Assembly (NCBI RefSeq): GCF_002846335.1
Contig: NZ_PJMQ01000001.1
Span: 4,526,001 to 4,590,000, forward strand
Direction: 5' to 3'
Length of the DNA stretch: 64,000 nt
Source of the DNA: Janthinobacterium sp. 61
GTDB taxonomy: Bacteria; Pseudomonadota; Gammaproteobacteria; Burkholderiales; Burkholderiaceae_D
The position numbers and the translations under genes were made by a program. Shown piece after piece: positions 9,143 through 17,885 of this stretch (its first letter is position 1; each line of letters opens with the position of its first letter). The notes beneath the pieces were generated by a model. It worked only from the letters and a program-made list of their open reading frames with translations. It ran no database searches and was not told the DNA's origin.

Positions 9143-10066
9143 ATGCCGCGATCGCCAGCGCTGTTCCCCGATTCCATTCAGGTGTTCGAACGCGGCTGGC
9201 TGTCGTCAAACAACATCCTGTTCAAGGGCCGGGATGACACGGCCCTGATCGACAGCGGCTATGTCACGCATGCGCCGCAAACACTGGCCTTGCTGCGCCA
9301 TAGCTTGCAAGGGCGACCGCTGGACCGCCTGTTCAACACCCATCTGCACTCCGACCATTGCGGCGGCAACGCACTGCTGCAAGCCGCATACGGCTGCCAG
9401 ACGGCGATTCCCGTCTCGGAAGCGGACAAGGTACGCAGCTGGGATGTCGATGCCCTCAGTTTCCAGGCCACGGGCCAGCAATGTCCGCGCTTCGGCTTTG
9501 ACGCTACTGTTTCGCCCGGCGACATCTTGACCCTGGCCGACCTGCGCTGGCAGGCACTGGGCGCGCCCGGCCATGATCCGCATTCATTGATCTTTTATTG
9601 TGCCGACGAGGGCATCCTCATTTCCGCCGACGCTCTGTGGGAAAACGGCTTCGGCGTGATCTTCCCTGAGCTAGACGGCCGCTCCGGTTTCAGCGAGGCG
9701 CGCGCCACCCTGGATCTGATCGCCAGCCTGGACGTGCGCGTCGTCATTCCCGGCCACGGACGACCGTTCCAGGACGCCGCCGGCGCCCTGCAGCGCGCCT
9801 ATTCGCGCCTCGACTACCTGTCCTCCGATCCCGTGCGCAATGCGCAGAATGCCGTCAAGGTGCTACTGAAATTTTTGCTGCTGGAGCGTCAGCGCATCGC
9901 CATCGCCGCAATACCAGCGCTGTTGCGCGGCATGCCCATCTTCGTAGAGGCCAACCGGCGCTTCCTGCGCCAGGAGGCGGTCGCGCTGGCCGAGTGGACC
10001 GTCGCGCAGCTATGTAGAGCCGCAGCGGCGCGTGTTGAGGGTGAGTACTTGCTTAACGAGGGCTGA
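9143..10066 (+). CDS. MBL-fold metallo-hydrolase
   Basis: A 307-residue metallo-beta-lactamase-fold hydrolase. The metal-binding HLHSDHCGG motif lies at about residues 73-81, with the later ligands in GAPGHDPHSL, SADALWENG and IPGHGRPF. A C-terminal helical extension of about 75 residues follows, as in MBL proteins of the glyoxalase II-like group. The substrate is unknown. The start at 9143 has GAGGAAG four bases upstream, overlapping the end of the DUF1289 gene, and is preferred over an upstream ATG that would run through that gene. Confidence 0.88.
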   Translation: MPRSPALFPDSIQVFERGWLSSNNILFKGRDDTALIDSGYVTHAPQTLALLRHSLQGRPLDRLFNTHLHSDHCGGNALLQAAYGCQTAIPVSEADKVRSWDVDALSFQATGQQCPRFGFDATVSPGDILTLADLRWQALGAPGHDPHSLIFYCADEGILISADALWENGFGVIFPELDGRSGFSEARATLDLIASLDVRVVIPGHGRPFQDAAGALQRAYSRLDYLSSDPVRNAQNAVKVLLKFLLLERQRIAIAAIPALLRGMPIFVEANRRFLRQEAVALAEWTVAQLCRAAAARVEGEYLLNEG

Positions 10067-10110
10067 AACGGATAGGCGATAAATTCAGCACGACCGTACT
10101 TTTTCTGCAC

Positions 10111-10116
10111 TATAAT
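10111..10116 (+). promoter_or_regulatory. Candidate -10 box for the nitronate monooxygenase-like gene
   Basis: A perfect TATAAT lies 50 bases upstream of the start codon in an AT-rich gap. No convincing -35 hexamer is visible at 16-18 bases upstream, so the promoter call rests on the -10 box and position alone. Confidence 0.3.
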
Positions 10117-10165
10117 CAACGTTCAGTGTGTTTCTCATCCCGATCAACTTTCCAGCGAGTCCGCC

Positions 10166-11119
10166 ATGGCATTGCCTGTTGCGTTGCAAAACCTCTCCTT
10201 ACCCGTTATCGCTTCGCCGATGTTCATCGCCAGCGGCCCGGCCCTCGTCGCGGCGCAGTGCAAGGCCGGCATCGTCGGTTCCTTTCCTGCGCTGAACGCG
10301 CGTCCCGCCGAATTGCTCGACACCTGGCTCACGGATTTGCAAGCCGAACTGGCCGCCTTCCAGGCCGCCAATCCGGATAAAAAAGTGGGACCGATCGCCG
10401 TCAACCAGATCGTGCACCAGTCGAACGACCGCCTGGCGCATGACGTGGAAGTGTGCGTGAAACACCGGATACCCATCATCATTTCCTCGCTGCGCGCGCC
10501 GCCCAAGGAAATGCTCGACGCCATCCACAGCTATGGCGGCATCGTGCTGCACGATGTGATCTCGATCCGCCATGCGAAAAAGGCGCTGGAGGCGGGTGTC
10601 GACGGCTTGATACTGGTGGCCAGCGGCGCTGGCGGCCATGCGGGCACCCTGTCGCCGTTCGCGCTGGTGGGCGAAGTGCGCAAATTCTTTGACGGTCCGC
10701 TGGCGCTGTCGGGCTCCATTGCCACGGGCGACGCCGTGCTGGCCGCACAAGCCATGGGTGCTGATTTTGCCTACATCGGCTCGCGCTGGCTGGCGACCAA
10801 GGAATCGAACGTGAGCGACGGTTACCGCGACGCCATCGTTGAATCCGCCGCATCGGATATCGTCTACACGAACCTGTTTACGGGCGTGCACGGGAATTAT
10901 CTGAAAAAATCGATTGTCGCGGCCGGACTCGATCCGGAAGCCTTGCCCGAAGCGGACAAGAGTTCGATGAATTTTGGCTCCGGCAGCGCCAAGGCCTGGC
11001 GCGACATCTGGGGCGCGGGCCAAGGCGTGGGCTTGATGGATGACGTGCCTAGCGTAGAAGAGATGGTGGCGCGCCTGAAGGCCGAATACGATGCGGCGCG
11101 CGCGCGGCTGAAGCTGTAA
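10166..11119 (+). CDS. Nitronate monooxygenase-like flavoprotein (FMN TIM barrel)
   Basis: A 317-residue protein of the nitronate monooxygenase / 2-nitropropane dioxygenase family. The N terminus LPVIASPMFIASGP, the central SGAGGHAG phosphate-binding segment (about 152-159) and the ADFAYIGSRWLAT segment match FMN-binding barrels of this group. Such enzymes oxidise alkyl nitronates or related nitro compounds, but many members are annotated only by similarity. Downstream lies a REP pair and the convergent hpt gene. Confidence 0.88.
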   Translation: MALPVALQNLSLPVIASPMFIASGPALVAAQCKAGIVGSFPALNARPAELLDTWLTDLQAELAAFQAANPDKKVGPIAVNQIVHQSNDRLAHDVEVCVKHRIPIIISSLRAPPKEMLDAIHSYGGIVLHDVISIRHAKKALEAGVDGLILVASGAGGHAGTLSPFALVGEVRKFFDGPLALSGSIATGDAVLAAQAMGADFAYIGSRWLATKESNVSDGYRDAIVESAASDIVYTNLFTGVHGNYLKKSIVAAGLDPEALPEADKSSMNFGSGSAKAWRDIWGAGQGVGLMDDVPSVEEMVARLKAEYDAARARLKL

Positions 11120-11122
11120 CGC

Positions 11123-11219
11123 TGGTGGTAGTTGTCGGATTACGGCCTTTGGCCTAATCCGACCTACGCCACCAGGCACTGGTAGGTCGGATTAGCGCAG
11201 CGTCATCCGACAACCACCA
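11123..11219. repeat. Paired GTAG-type REP palindromes (BIME-like), copy A
   Basis: Two REP units in opposite orientation with their GTAG ends facing inward. The left unit (minus strand) pairs GTCGGATTA with TAATCCGAC across a GC-rich loop (11134-11163). The right unit begins GTAGGTCGGATTA at about 11182. The outer flanks are also inverted copies of each other. It lies between two convergent genes. REP units with a 5' GTAG are the known substrates of RAYT (TnpA-REP) transposases; none is encoded in this window. Confidence 0.85.
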
Positions 11220-11223
11220 TTAA

Positions 11224-11817
11224 TCACTCCTGCTTCAAATCCTCGGGCTTGATGGCCCACAGGCCTGGCAGGTTGCGCCAGTAGCCGTATGCATCCATGC
11301 CGAAGCCGACGACGAAGCGGTTCGGGATCACCAGGCCGACGATGTCCGCCTGCACGGGCTTTTTCTTCCCGATGGCTTTGTCTGCAAACACGGCCAGGAT
11401 GACTTCCGAGGCGCCCATGTCCAGCAAACGCTGCTTGACGTGCGCCAGGGTTTCGCCTTCGTCGAGAATATCGTCGAGCACGATGACGGTGCGGCCCGCC
11501 ACGTTCGAACGGGGGATGACTTTCCACACCACTTCGCCACCCTTGTCGTCGTCGCCGTAGCGGCTCACATGGATGTAGTCGAATTCGAGCGGGAAGCTCA
11601 GTTGCGGCAGCAGGTTGCCCGTGAAGACGACGGCGCCGCCCATCACGCCCAGCACCAGAGGGAATTCCTTGGAATCCTCCGCGTTGAAGCGCGTGTTGAG
11701 TACATCGGCCATGCGCGTGATCGACGCCTGCACGGTATCTTGGTCGAACAGCAATTCCGCGTTCTTGATCAGGTCACGGGCACGGTTGTGATGAAATTCT
11801 TGCATGGACTCTTGCAT
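11224..11817 (-). CDS. hpt: Hypoxanthine-guanine phosphoribosyltransferase
   Basis: A 197-residue type I phosphoribosyltransferase of purine salvage that transfers ribose-5-phosphate from PRPP to hypoxanthine or guanine; cytoplasmic. The PRPP-binding motif VIVLDDILDEGETL is at about residues 111-124, the catalytic-loop segment HVSRYGDDD precedes it, and the C-terminal PNRFVVGFGMDAYGYWRNLP matches the purine-binding end of hypoxanthine phosphoribosyltransferases. A second ATG at residue 5 is an alternative start. It follows the CoA-ligase gene by 51 bases on the same strand. Confidence 0.9.
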   Translation of the reverse strand: MQESMQEFHHNRARDLIKNAELLFDQDTVQASITRMADVLNTRFNAEDSKEFPLVLGVMGGAVVFTGNLLPQLSFPLEFDYIHVSRYGDDDKGGEVVWKVIPRSNVAGRTVIVLDDILDEGETLAHVKQRLLDMGASEVILAVFADKAIGKKKPVQADIVGLVIPNRFVVGFGMDAYGYWRNLPGLWAIKPEDLKQE

Positions 11818-11868
11818 GGCGATGAATGGGGCTGATGGTCAATGCCGGTATTATCCCGCAAATTGGCC

Positions 11869-13125
11869 TTATTTGTAATCGCGCATGTCGTCAATGACCT
11901 TGCCATCCTGCGCCAGGCTGCCCACGGCCACCAGCACCACATCGCCGCGAAGCTTGGTCAGTTCGCGGATCGAGCCGATGATGGCTTCCACGCCGCTGGC
12001 GTCAAGCGGATCGTCGACTTCGCAATGCAAAGCCATCTCGTCGTTGGCCATGCGGCCAGACACCACCAGCCGCGCTTTTCTGATTTGCGGATGGCGGCGC
12101 GCGATTTCATGCACCTGCGACGGATGCACGAACATGGCGCGCACCTTGGTGGTCTGGTCGGCGCGTCCCATCCAGCCTTTGATGCGCGTATTCGTGCGCC
12201 CGCACGGCGAATCCGGCGCGTCCATCAGCACGGCCGACAGATCGCCCGTGGCGAAGCGGATCAGCGGATAGTCGGCATTGAAGACGGTGACGACGACTTC
12301 ACCCACTTCACCCGGCCCGACGGGAATGCCGCTGCCCGGATGGACGATTTCAAGCAGCACGTTTTCGTCAACGACCATGCCCGGATTGAGCTTGCCATTG
12401 CTGGCCGTTTCATAGGCGATGCTGCCGATATCGGCCGAGGCATAGGTCTGGAACACGTGCGGCACGCCGTTCTCGGCAAACCAGCTGCGCAAGGATTCGG
12501 GCAAGGCTTCCGCTCCCATCAGGGCCTTGGTGACACTGCTGATGTCGGCGCCCATCTCGCGCGCCTTTTCGATGATCAGTTTCAGGAATGACGGCGTGCC
12601 GATGTAGGTGTCTGGCTTCAAGTCGACCATCGCCTGCACCTGCATTTCCGTCTGGCCGATGCCGGCCGGGATGACGGTACAGCCGATGCGTGCGGCGCCC
12701 CCTTCGACCATAAAGGCGGCTGGTGTGAAATGATACGAAAAACAGTTCTGCAGCAGGCCGCCGGCGCGCACGCCGGCCGCATACATGGGCCGCGCGAAGC
12801 GCCACCAGTCCGGGCCTGAGCCTTCCGGATCAAAGATGGGACCGGGCGAGACAAACACGCGTGCCAGGGCGTTCTTCGGCGTCGTATTCAAGCCGCCGAA
12901 CGGCAAGGCATCTTGCTGCAACTGCTTGAGGTCGGACTTGCGCGTGACGGGCAGTTGCGCCAATGCGGTACGGCTGGTGATGTCGGCCGCGTTGACGCCA
13001 TCGAGGATGCGGGCCCAGCCCGGCGCCTTTTGCGCGCGCGCGATAAGCTGCGGCAGGCCGGCCATCAATTCGCGTTCGCGCGCTTCGGGGGCGCGTGCTT
13101 CCAGACTGTCGAGCGTATCGGTCAT
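11869..13125 (-). CDS. Phenylacetate-CoA ligase-like AMP-binding enzyme
   Basis: A 418-residue member of the ANL adenylating superfamily, closest by pattern to PaaK-type ligases. The adenylate-binding segments TYIGTPSFLKL and QTYASADIGSIAYE lie mid-protein, RFATGDLSAVL holds the hinge aspartate, and KGWMGRADQTTKVRAMFVHPSQV starts the C-terminal lid. It would activate an organic acid to its CoA thioester. Substrate is not readable from the sequence, and no paa oxygenase genes are nearby. The start overlaps the stop of the MmcQ/YjbR gene by 4 bases (ATGA), so translation is coupled. Confidence 0.87.
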   Translation of the reverse strand: MTDTLDSLEARAPEARERELMAGLPQLIARAQKAPGWARILDGVNAADITSRTALAQLPVTRKSDLKQLQQDALPFGGLNTTPKNALARVFVSPGPIFDPEGSGPDWWRFARPMYAAGVRAGGLLQNCFSYHFTPAAFMVEGGAARIGCTVIPAGIGQTEMQVQAMVDLKPDTYIGTPSFLKLIIEKAREMGADISSVTKALMGAEALPESLRSWFAENGVPHVFQTYASADIGSIAYETASNGKLNPGMVVDENVLLEIVHPGSGIPVGPGEVGEVVVTVFNADYPLIRFATGDLSAVLMDAPDSPCGRTNTRIKGWMGRADQTTKVRAMFVHPSQVHEIARRHPQIRKARLVVSGRMANDEMALHCEVDDPLDASGVEAIIGSIRELTKLRGDVVLVAVGSLAQDGKVIDDMRDYK

Positions 13126-13481
13126 GTTGCTGATTCTCCAATGTCACGTTGCATTTTTTTCGTCAGCCCCGTAAAAATCAGGCTGTATGAGCGCTGCAGC
13201 AGGGCCGCCATTTCCCCGTCGTCGAGTGCGTCGGGGCTGGCGATATGCACCCACTTGGCCCGCGCCAGGTACGGCGCCGGGCGGATGCCGGGGCGGTCCG
13301 TCAATTCCAGGAAGCGTTCCGCATCGACCTTGAAGCTCATGCCGCGCGTGCTGTGTGCTTCTGCGCCGCACAGCGCGAACAGTCGGCCACCGACGGAAAA
13401 CGCCAGCACGTTCGTCCATTTGATGTCTTCTGTCGCGCCGGGAAAGGCGCGGCACACCTGCTTCGCTCGTTCCAGGTCCAT
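13122..13481 (-). CDS. MmcQ/YjbR family protein
   Basis: A 119-residue protein with the YjbR/MmcQ fold pattern: CRAFPGATEDIKWTN near the start, then the strand-rich VGGRLFALCG, RPGIRPAPYLARAKWVHI and a C-terminal helix. Family members have a CyaY-like DNA-binding fold, but their function is poorly defined. It sits between livF (16 bases) and the CoA ligase (4-base overlap), so it belongs to this transporter operon, where its role is unclear. Confidence 0.82.
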   Translation of the reverse strand: MDLERAKQVCRAFPGATEDIKWTNVLAFSVGGRLFALCGAEAHSTRGMSFKVDAERFLELTDRPGIRPAPYLARAKWVHIASPDALDDGEMAALLQRSYSLIFTGLTKKMQRDIGESAT

Positions 13482-13497
13482 GACGGCCGCTCCCGTG

Positions 13498-14334
13498 TCA
13501 GGCCAGCCAGCGCTTGCGGCGGCGGTAGAACTTCATGTCGCGGAAGCTCTTGCGTCCGGCGCTGGAGACGCCCAGATAAAATTCCTTGACGTCTTCGTTG
13601 CTGGCCAGTTCCTGGGCTTGTCCCTCCATCACGACCCGTCCGTTTTCCAGGATGTAGCCGAAGTCGGCGTAGCGCAGCGCCACGTTGGTGTTCTGCTCGG
13701 CCAGCAGGAACGACACGTTTTCCTTGTGGTTCAGGTCCTTGACGATGCCGAATATCTCTTCGACGATCTGGGGCGCGATGCCCATCGAGGGTTCGTCCAA
13801 TAAAATCATCGACGGCTTGGCCATCAGGGCACGGCCAATGGCGCACATCTGCTGCTCGCCGCCCGAGGTATAACCGGCCTGGCTGCTGCGCCGTGTTTTC
13901 AGGCGCGGGAAATAGTGGTACACCTTCTCCAGCGCGTCTTTCAGCTCGCCGCGCGACAGGCTGCGCGTGTAGGCGCCCGTCAAGAGGTTTTCCTCGATGG
14001 TCAGGTGGCCGAAACAGTGGCGTCCTTCCATCACTTGCGACAGGCCCCGCTTGACCAGTTCATTCGGCGTCAATTGATCCACGCGTTCGCCCTTGAACTG
14101 GACCTCGCCCTTGGTGACGTCGCCGCGTTCGCCGCGCAGCAGGGTCGAGATGGTTTTCAGGGTGGTCGACTTGCCGGCGCCGTTGGCGCCCAGGAGCGCC
14201 ACGATCTTGCCTTGCGGCACTTGCAGTGACACGCCCTTCAGGACCAGGATCACGTGGTCGTAGATGACTTCGATATTGTTCACCGACAGGTAGGGCGGTG
14301 GGGTGTCTGGTGTTTGCGTGGCAGTGGGTGTCAT
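13498..14334 (-). CDS. livF: Branched-chain-type ABC transporter ATP-binding protein (LivF)
   Basis: A 278-residue ABC ATPase. Walker A is GANGAGKST, the signature is TSGGEQQM in place of LSGGQ, and Walker B is MILLDEPSMGIAP. The sequence order and the missing LivG-type insertion fit LivF, one of two ATPases driving import of branched-chain amino acids or, in related clusters, organic acids. A basic C-terminal tail (RRRKRWLA) extends beyond the usual end. A REP pair separates it from the substrate-binding protein gene upstream. Confidence 0.92.
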   Translation of the reverse strand: MTPTATQTPDTPPPYLSVNNIEVIYDHVILVLKGVSLQVPQGKIVALLGANGAGKSTTLKTISTLLRGERGDVTKGEVQFKGERVDQLTPNELVKRGLSQVMEGRHCFGHLTIEENLLTGAYTRSLSRGELKDALEKVYHYFPRLKTRRSSQAGYTSGGEQQMCAIGRALMAKPSMILLDEPSMGIAPQIVEEIFGIVKDLNHKENVSFLLAEQNTNVALRYADFGYILENGRVVMEGQAQELASNEDVKEFYLGVSSAGRKSFRDMKFYRRRKRWLA

Positions 14335-14366
14335 GGCTGCTTCGTTTTCATGTGATGTTGGTGCTT

Positions 14367-14441
14367 GTCGGATTACGCTACGCTAATCCGACCTACGTGG
14401 ATGCGGCGTAGGTCGGATCAGGCCGCAGGCCGTAATCCGAC
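14367..14441. repeat. Paired GTAG-type REP palindromes (BIME-like), copy B
   Basis: The left unit pairs GTCGGATTA with TAATCCGAC (14367-14392); the right unit begins GTAGGTCGGAT at 14408 and ends TAATCCGAC at 14441. Orientation matches copy A. It lies inside the transporter operon, between livK and livF, where REP structures commonly affect mRNA stability or dampen downstream expression. Confidence 0.85.
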
Positions 14442-14458
14442 ACCACCCCGAAAGCCGC

Positions 14459-15778
14459 TTACTTCATGCACGCCGGCGTGATCTTCTTCTCTTCGGCATA
14501 CTTGCCTGACGATTCATCGACCAGCTTGCGCACCAGGGCCTTGTCGCCGACGATCCACTTTGGCGTGATGGCAGTCCATTTCTTGCCATCCCACTGCTGC
14601 ACCTTCACGGCGCCCGAACCTTCATGATCGTCGCAGCTGGTCTTCACGGTGGGGAACATGCCCAGCGCGCCGACGGCCTTCTGGCGCGCGTCGTCAACAT
14701 TCAGGTTTTCCAGGCCCCAGCGCATTTGCTCGCCCGTGACCGGCTTGCCCTTGCCGAATTTTTCCTGCGCCACGCGGATCGCTTCCACCCACAGAATGCC
14801 GGCCGTCACGCCGCGCATGTGGTAGACGGAGCCGATGCGCGACTGGTCGGACAGGTTGCCCTTGCCGGACGCGTAGAGTTTTTTGCGGATGTCGTCGAGC
14901 ACGGGGTAGTTGCCTGGCGTATTGAATGTCATCGCCGTGTAGCCCTTGGCCGCGTCACCCGATGGAATCGTGTCTTCCTCGGAGCCGGCCCACCAGACGC
15001 CCAGCATCTTGTCGCGCGGGAAGCCGTTGCGCTGCGCCGTCTTGATGGCAACGGAGTTCATCACGCCCCAGCCCCACAGGATCACGTGGTCCGGCTTGGC
15101 CTGGCGGATTTGCAGCCATTGCGATTGCTGTTCGCTGCCTGGCGGCGCGACGGGAATTTTCACCAGCTCGAAGCCGTACTGTTTCGACAGGGCTTCGAGC
15201 ACAGGCAGCGGCTCCTTGCCAAAGGCCGAATCGTGGTACAGGTGGACGATTTTTTTCCCTTTCAGCTTGTCCATGCCGCCATCCTTGTCGCCCAGGTATT
15301 TGATCATGGCAGCGGCCTGGCTCCAGTAGCTGGAGATCAGCGGATAGACGTAGGGGAAGACCTTGCCGTTGGCGGCGTCCGAGCGGCCGTAGCCGATCAT
15401 CGTCATGGGGATCTTGTCTTGCGCCACGCGGTCCAGAATGCCGTAGGCGACGCCTGTGGAGAGGGTTTCGACCAAAGTGGCGCCGCCCTGCTTGGTTTTC
15501 AGGCGTTCATAGCATTCGACGCCGCGCGAAGGGTTGTATTCGGTTTCGCATTCTTCCCAGCTGATCTTGACGCCATTGACGCCGCCGGCCTGGTTGACCA
15601 GGTTGAAGTAATCGATGATGCCGCCGTAGAAACCGGAACCGCCGGCCGCGTAAGGACCTACGCGGTAGGACGGCAGGGCGATGTACTGTTCCTTGTCCTG
15701 CGCCTGCGCGCTGCCGGCCATGGTGAGTGCTGCACTGGCGATGGCGGCGGCCAGCATGAGCGATTTGATGTGTTTCAT
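14459..15778 (-). CDS. ABC transporter periplasmic substrate-binding protein (LivJ/K type)
   Basis: A 439-residue protein with a clear Sec signal peptide (MKHIKSLMLAAAIASAALTM, AQA cleavage near residue 27). The rest is a type I periplasmic binding fold with GGIIDYFNLVNQAGGVNG near the start, as in Peripla_BP_6 proteins. It is longer than classical LivJ (about 365), which is usual for binding proteins of aromatic or other organic acids in these clusters. The ligand cannot be read from sequence. It is the periplasmic partner of the livM, livH, livG and livF products. Confidence 0.9.
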   Translation of the reverse strand: MKHIKSLMLAAAIASAALTMAGSAQAQDKEQYIALPSYRVGPYAAGGSGFYGGIIDYFNLVNQAGGVNGVKISWEECETEYNPSRGVECYERLKTKQGGATLVETLSTGVAYGILDRVAQDKIPMTMIGYGRSDAANGKVFPYVYPLISSYWSQAAAMIKYLGDKDGGMDKLKGKKIVHLYHDSAFGKEPLPVLEALSKQYGFELVKIPVAPPGSEQQSQWLQIRQAKPDHVILWGWGVMNSVAIKTAQRNGFPRDKMLGVWWAGSEEDTIPSGDAAKGYTAMTFNTPGNYPVLDDIRKKLYASGKGNLSDQSRIGSVYHMRGVTAGILWVEAIRVAQEKFGKGKPVTGEQMRWGLENLNVDDARQKAVGALGMFPTVKTSCDDHEGSGAVKVQQWDGKKWTAITPKWIVGDKALVRKLVDESSGKYAEEKKITPACMK

Positions 15779-15843
15779 TGTGTGTCTCCTCTTGTTTTAT
15801 TTGATTTCAAGTCAACCGACATCAGACTGCAAGGTACAAATTC

Positions 15844-16902
15844 TTAGTGCGGGAAAGGCCAGAGGCGCAATTTCTCCTTCGCGATCTGCCACAGCCTGGC
15901 CAGGCCGTGCGGTTCGACGATCAGGAAGAAGATGATCAGCGCGCCGAACACCATCAGTTCCAGGTTCGAGGCCACGCTGGTCGGCAGTGCCAGACCATGC
16001 GCGATGGTGTTCAGGAAGACGGGCAGCAGTACGATGAAAGCCGCGCCCAGGAAGGAGCCGAGAATGGAGCCGACGCCGCCGATGATGATCATGAACAGGA
16101 TGCGGAAGGACAGATCCAGGTTGTACGCTTCCGGTTCCACCGTGCCCAGGTAGGCATACGCATACAGGGCGCCCGCCACGCCGCAGTAAAACGAGCTGAC
16201 GGCGAAAGCCAGCAGCTTGGTGCGCATCAGGCGAAAACCGATCACCTCGGCGGCCATGTCCATGTCGCGTACGGCCATCCACGAGCGGCCCACGTTCGAA
16301 CGGATCATGTTCTTGGCCAGCAACGCCATGCCGGCCACGATAGCCAGTACCAGCAGGTATTTGCTTTGCGGCGTATCGAACTGGTAGCCGAGGATGGTCA
16401 TTTTCTGTACCGTGATCACACCCGAGGAGCTGTAGTTGGTCAGGTACGGGATCTTGGTCAGGCACCAGACGACGAAAAACTGCGTCGCCAGCGTGGAGGC
16501 GGCCAGATAAAAGCCGCGGATGCGCAGGGAGGGCAGGCCGAAGGCGATGCCCACCATGGCCGCGCACAGGCCGCCCAGGATGAACGACACCAGAAGTGGT
16601 AATCCAGGCAGGCGGGCCATGAAGTTATACGAGGCAAATGCCCCCACGGCCATGAAGGCGGCCGTGCCCAGCGACAACTGGCCTGCGTAGCCGGTCAGGA
16701 TGTTCAGGCCCAGTGCCGCCAGCGCGAAGATCAGGAAGGGAATCAGGATCGCCGACAACATGTAGGGCGAGGCAAAATACGGCAGGAGGAAGACGGCGAC
16801 AAGCAGCGTGGCCGTCAGCGCCAGGCGGTCCTGGCGGATCGGGAAAATCTGGTTGTCAGCCTGGTAGCTGGTCTTGAATTGTCCTGCTTCACGGTAAATC
16901 AT
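15844..16902 (-). CDS. livM: Branched-chain-type ABC transporter permease (LivM)
   Basis: A 352-residue inner-membrane permease with about nine to ten hydrophobic segments. The LivM landmark GLNILTGYAGQLSLGTAAFM is at about residues 65-84 and the EAA-like loop includes DMDMAAEVIGFRL. It forms the translocation pore with LivH. A 65-base gap to the substrate-binding protein gene and 63 bases to livH indicate a single operon. Confidence 0.92.
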   Translation of the reverse strand: MIYREAGQFKTSYQADNQIFPIRQDRLALTATLLVAVFLLPYFASPYMLSAILIPFLIFALAALGLNILTGYAGQLSLGTAAFMAVGAFASYNFMARLPGLPLLVSFILGGLCAAMVGIAFGLPSLRIRGFYLAASTLATQFFVVWCLTKIPYLTNYSSSGVITVQKMTILGYQFDTPQSKYLLVLAIVAGMALLAKNMIRSNVGRSWMAVRDMDMAAEVIGFRLMRTKLLAFAVSSFYCGVAGALYAYAYLGTVEPEAYNLDLSFRILFMIIIGGVGSILGSFLGAAFIVLLPVFLNTIAHGLALPTSVASNLELMVFGALIIFFLIVEPHGLARLWQIAKEKLRLWPFPH

Positions 16903-16965
16903 GGCGAGTCCTTTGCGATGGAGCGGTAGCGTTGTGCGTCGTGTGCATGGTGCGGCGGTGCGGCG

Positions 16966-17868
16966 TCAGATGCGCCGGATGATCTTCTCGCCAAACAGGC
17001 CTTCCGGGCGCACCAGCAGGAACAGCAGGGCCAGCACATACGGGAACCAGCCTTCGATGCCGCCGCCCACCATGGGGCCCAGGTAGACTTCGGCCAGCTT
17101 TTCCGATGCGCCGATGATCAGGCCACCGACGATGGCGCCCGGCACCGAGGTAAAGCCGCCGAGGATCAGCACCGGCAGCGCTTTCAAGGCGATGAAGGTG
17201 AGGGCGAACTGCACGCCGTTGCGCGCGCCCCACAGCAAGCCTGCCACCATGGCCACCAGGCCCGCCACGCCCCACACCACGGCCCAGATGCGCTGCAGCG
17301 GGATGCCGACCGCCAGTGCCGCCTGGTGGTCGTCGGCGACGGCGCGCAGGGCGCGGCCCACCTTGGTTTTCGAAAACAGCAGGGCCAGGCAGATCACCAG
17401 CAGTGCGCAAATGCCGGCCGCCATCAGGTCGAACTGCGAAATGTTGATGTCGAAGCGGTCCATCAGGAACTGCATTGGCACGTCTTCGATGGGCAAGTCC
17501 AGCTTGTGCACTTGCGAACCCCACATCAGCTGCGCCAGGCCTTCGATGAAAAAGGTCAGGCCGATGGTGGCCATGAACAGCGTGATTTCCGGCTGGTTGA
17601 CGAGGGGCCGCAAGACCACCCTTTCAATCGCCATGCCCAACACGATCATGGTGAGCATCGTCAGCGGGATGGCCAGCCATAGCGACAGGCCGAACTTGTC
17701 CATGATGCCGACGCAGGTGAGGGCGGCGAAAAATACCATCGCTCCCTGCGCAAAATTGAACACGCCCGAGGCCTTGTAGATCAGGACAAACCCAATCGCC
17801 ACCAGCGCGTACATGACGCCCGACAGCAGGCCGCCGATCAGCACTTCAAAGAAAAAATTGATATTCAT
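16966..17868 (-). CDS. livH: Branched-chain-type ABC transporter permease (LivH)
   Basis: A 300-residue permease with eight or so hydrophobic segments. The N terminus ALVAIGFVLIYKASGVFNFA and the central RALRAVADDHQAALAVGIP loop are characteristic of LivH, and GGFTSVPGAIVGGLIIG forms a conserved late segment. It pairs with LivM. The gene lies 17 bases after livG. Confidence 0.93.
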   Translation of the reverse strand: MNINFFFEVLIGGLLSGVMYALVAIGFVLIYKASGVFNFAQGAMVFFAALTCVGIMDKFGLSLWLAIPLTMLTMIVLGMAIERVVLRPLVNQPEITLFMATIGLTFFIEGLAQLMWGSQVHKLDLPIEDVPMQFLMDRFDINISQFDLMAAGICALLVICLALLFSKTKVGRALRAVADDHQAALAVGIPLQRIWAVVWGVAGLVAMVAGLLWGARNGVQFALTFIALKALPVLILGGFTSVPGAIVGGLIIGASEKLAEVYLGPMVGGGIEGWFPYVLALLFLLVRPEGLFGEKIIRRI

Positions 17869-17885
17869 ACGGTGTCCAATGCGTC